Shown here piece after piece: positions 14,405-16,023 of a stretch of 16,023 nucleotides of DNA. The stretch comes from Litoreibacter sp. GTDB lineage: Bacteria; Pseudomonadota; Alphaproteobacteria; Rhodobacterales; Rhodobacteraceae. Within the stretch, counting starts at the first letter, position 1. Every line of letters starts with the position of its first letter. The position numbers were made by a program, and so were the translations under genes. Below the pieces are notes generated by a model, which saw only the letters and a list, made by a program, of their open reading frames with translations, had not been told where the DNA came from and did no database searches. The stretch covers positions 1 to 16,023 of the forward strand of contig JABDPP010000123.1 in assembly GCA_013042765.1 (NCBI GenBank), given 5' to 3'.

Positions 14405-15571
14405 ATGGCCAAGGTTGCGGAAAGTACAATTCTTCTGGGCGCTCCGCCTCGTGCGGCTGTGCCTGTCGCTTCGTCTATCGCCGCTGTGGCCAAATCTTCC
14501 GGCGTCAGCCCTCTGAAGCAATTTCGTGAGATCTTATCGCTGCATTACGGGTCGCCGAAGCTCTCCGCACAGGAATACTACGCCTGTCAGGTTTATCGCG
14601 CGGAACTGACACCGGAGGAGAAGCGCCAGTTTGTCGGTTCAAAAAGCGGCGCGGCTCTGAACCGGCGGCTGTCTCCGGAAAAGCTGGTTCAGACGCCGGC
14701 CTTTTTCGACGATAAGGTTTTGTATTCGGCCCTGCTCCGGCAACTTGGGGTCGCCACGGCCGATACGCAGGCGGTGGTGTCGCGGGATCGCTGGTTTGGA
14801 AACATCGAAACCCTGCGCAGCGACGCCGAGATCGAGGAGTTTCTGCTCAACCGGGCAGTCTATCCGGTCTTTGCCAAGCCCGAAGGCCCCTCGATGGGTC
14901 GGGGATCCGCACTTCTGAGCGACATGGATCCCAAGCGGGGTGTCGTAATTCTCGGCAATGGGCAGACGGCGGAAATCCACGCTCTCGCAGCCGAGATTTT
15001 CGACAATTTCTCAGAGGGTTACCTGTTTCAATCCGCCGTTGAACAAAACGGTGAGTTGACCGAAATCGCCGGCCCTGTTCTCGGAACCCTGCGCGTGGTT
15101 ACGGTGATCGAGAATGACTGGCCACGTGTTCTTTATGCCCTCTGGAAGATCCCGGCACCTGGCGCCATGTCCGACAATTCCTGGCAAAGCGGCAGCATGA
15201 CCGCGGCTCTGGACGTGGAAACCGGCCAGATCAGACAGGTGCGCCGGGGTGCGGGGCTTAATGTTGAAGCGGTCGAGTGGCACCCGGTCAGCGACGCGCG
15301 CTTTCCCGGCTTCCAGATCCCTTTCTGGATTGAGATTGAAGATCTCACGACCCGTGCACATGCGATGTTCCCGCTGTTCGGGCTCTTGGGGTTTGATATC
15401 GCGGTCACGCCCGACGGGCCCATGGTCGTAAAATGCTCCGAGAACCCGTCGCATATGCTTTATCAACTGGCCAACGGTGAAGGCGTTATGAACGAGAAGT
15501 TCATGCCCGCATTCGCCCATGTTGAGAAGCGCAACGCGGCGCTTTTGGCGGGTCGTAAACGGCGCCGCTGA
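14405..15571 (+). CDS. Sugar-transfer-associated ATP-grasp protein
   Basis: A 388-residue cytoplasmic protein of the ATP-grasp fold, sugar-transfer-associated group (PF14397-type). These enzymes join a carboxylate to an amine or thiol with ATP and often sit with polysaccharide or lipid-modifying genes. Landmarks: VFAKPEGPSMGRGS with Lys158 in the nucleotide-binding strand; GYLFQSAVEQ and GPVLGTLRVVTVI; GSMTAALDVETGQI; IPFWIEIEDL; and the C-terminal LLGFDIAVTPDGPMVVKCSENPSHMLY with Glu346-Asn347 near the expected Mg2+ site. The final motif usually reads E-x-N; here the residues are adjacent, so the metal site needs alignment to judge. The ATG at 14405 has AAGGCGG eight bases upstream. No glycosyltransferase lies nearby in the window, so the partner substrate is unknown. 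Confidence 0.85.
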   Translation: MAKVAESTILLGAPPRAAVPVASSIAAVAKSSGVSPLKQFREILSLHYGSPKLSAQEYYACQVYRAELTPEEKRQFVGSKSGAALNRRLSPEKLVQTPAFFDDKVLYSALLRQLGVATADTQAVVSRDRWFGNIETLRSDAEIEEFLLNRAVYPVFAKPEGPSMGRGSALLSDMDPKRGVVILGNGQTAEIHALAAEIFDNFSEGYLFQSAVEQNGELTEIAGPVLGTLRVVTVIENDWPRVLYALWKIPAPGAMSDNSWQSGSMTAALDVETGQIRQVRRGAGLNVEAVEWHPVSDARFPGFQIPFWIEIEDLTTRAHAMFPLFGLLGFDIAVTPDGPMVVKCSENPSHMLYQLANGEGVMNEKFMPAFAHVEKRNAALLAGRKRRR

Positions 15572-15581
15572 CACGCGGCGC
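15562..15581 (+). terminator. GC-rich hairpin over the ATP-grasp stop codon
   Basis: GCGCCGC (15562-15568) and GCGGCGC (15575-15581) pair around a 6-base loop that contains the TGA stop (15569-15571). It is strong but has no T-run after it. It may end or attenuate transcription before the next gene. Confidence 0.4.
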
Positions 15582-15738
15582 GCCGGTAGGCTTGTTCACG
15601 CGCGATCCCGGATTCTTCACGCAGCTGTCATCTTTATGACCCCGGATGGGCGGAACCGGTGCTAGGCTCCGAAATGTCGTGGTTAAAATACCCCGGCTGA
15701 TCTTCTAACGAATAATGTAGCAAGGGAGAAAGAACGAC

Positions 15739-16023
15739 ATGTATGCCAGAGTAACACCTTACAAGATGAAGCCCGGCACGAAAGAAACGGCCACGGCGCT
15801 GCTGGAAGAGATGAAACCCAGCATCATGGCCCTGCCCGGACTGGTGCATTTCGTAAATGTCATGAACGATGACGGCTCCGGCTACGTGATCTCCGTTATC
15901 GAGAGTCAGGAAATCTCCGACGCAAATCAGGACAAGGTGATGGCAATCTGGGGCCGTTTTGCCGAGCATCTCGAAGCGATGCCGCAGCCGCAGGGCTTCG
16001 ATCTTATCGCGAACTGGAGCAAC
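15739..16023 (+). CDS. Small ABM-like (antibiotic biosynthesis monooxygenase-like) protein, 3' end beyond window
   Basis: An open frame of 95 codons runs from ATG 15739 to the window edge with no stop. It begins MYARVTPYKMKPGTKETATA and contains LPGLVHFVNVMNDDGSG, then a YVISVIES strand and a helix ending AIWGRFAEHLEAM. This strand-helix-strand pattern and length fit the dimeric alpha+beta barrel (ABM/DUF-type) proteins of about 95-110 residues, so only a few residues should be missing. Members range from monooxygenases to stress or haem-related proteins; the reaction cannot be told. GGGAGAAAG lies upstream of the start. It is 168 bases after the ATP-grasp stop and on the same strand, separated by a hairpin, so it may have its own promoter. 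Confidence 0.75.
   Translation, partial: MYARVTPYKMKPGTKETATALLEEMKPSIMALPGLVHFVNVMNDDGSGYVISVIESQEISDANQDKVMAIWGRFAEHLEAMPQPQGFDLIANWSN

Noticed and set aside
15011..15574. 187-codon minus-strand frame
   Set aside because: Antisense shadow of the ATP-grasp gene without ribosome site.
1..16023. CRISPR array, rRNA, complete insertion sequence or prophage
   Set aside because: No regularly spaced repeats, no rRNA-like stretches, and no transposase, integrase or capsid protein was recognised in any frame.

Overview
The window looks like chromosomal or genomic-island DNA from an alphaproteobacterium, most likely a marine Rhodobacteraceae/Roseobacter-type organism. This rests on moderate GC content, the protein families (TIGR02466-type oxygenase, sugar-transfer ATP-grasp, Lgt, CPA-type antiporter) and Shine-Dalgarno-led genes; no 16S or marker gene is present, so the lineage is inference. 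The gene order is a patchwork of short single-gene or two-gene units on both strands with unusually long intergenic gaps, as is common in accessory regions.

Layout. The left edge holds the C-terminal part of a histidine phosphatase (2-340). A 550-base gap follows, with a nested inverted repeat (402-441), the 3' half of a tRNA on the minus strand (497-548) and the first copy of a dispersed 33-base repeat (715-747). Next is a one-base-overlapping two-component pair: a membrane NarX/DesK-type histidine kinase (897-2270) and a NarL/FixJ-type regulator (2270-2914). On the minus strand are a TIGR02466-type 2OG-Fe(II) oxygenase (2952-3581), a secreted EF-hand protein with a very acidic tail (3666-3974) and a DUF4386 membrane protein (4251-4892). 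Two more repeat copies (4212-4244, 5152-5184) lie around the last gene. A CPA-family cation/proton antiporter (5309-6484) follows.

The middle may be a small metabolic cassette: an AraC-type regulator (6808-7836), an acyl-CoA dehydrogenase (8014-9228) and, convergent to it, a cupin resembling cysteine/thiol dioxygenases (9495-9995). The right third is enriched in envelope functions: a Tat-exported S51/cyanophycinase-like protein lacking the family histidine (10877-11629), a divergent Lgt with a C-terminal extension (11945-12859), a protein resembling a degraded M15 peptidase (12909-13547), a glycine-zipper lipoprotein (13778-14053), a sugar-transfer-type ATP-grasp protein (14405-15571) and the start of an ABM-like small protein (15739-end).

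No transposase, integrase, CRISPR array, rRNA or complete tRNA was seen. The strongest second-look items are the tRNA half as a possible attachment site, the three-copy intergenic repeat, and the group of atypical envelope enzymes (Lgt-like, S51-like, M15-like) that have each changed a conserved residue or motif. Nothing here can be called a proven new system from sequence alone.
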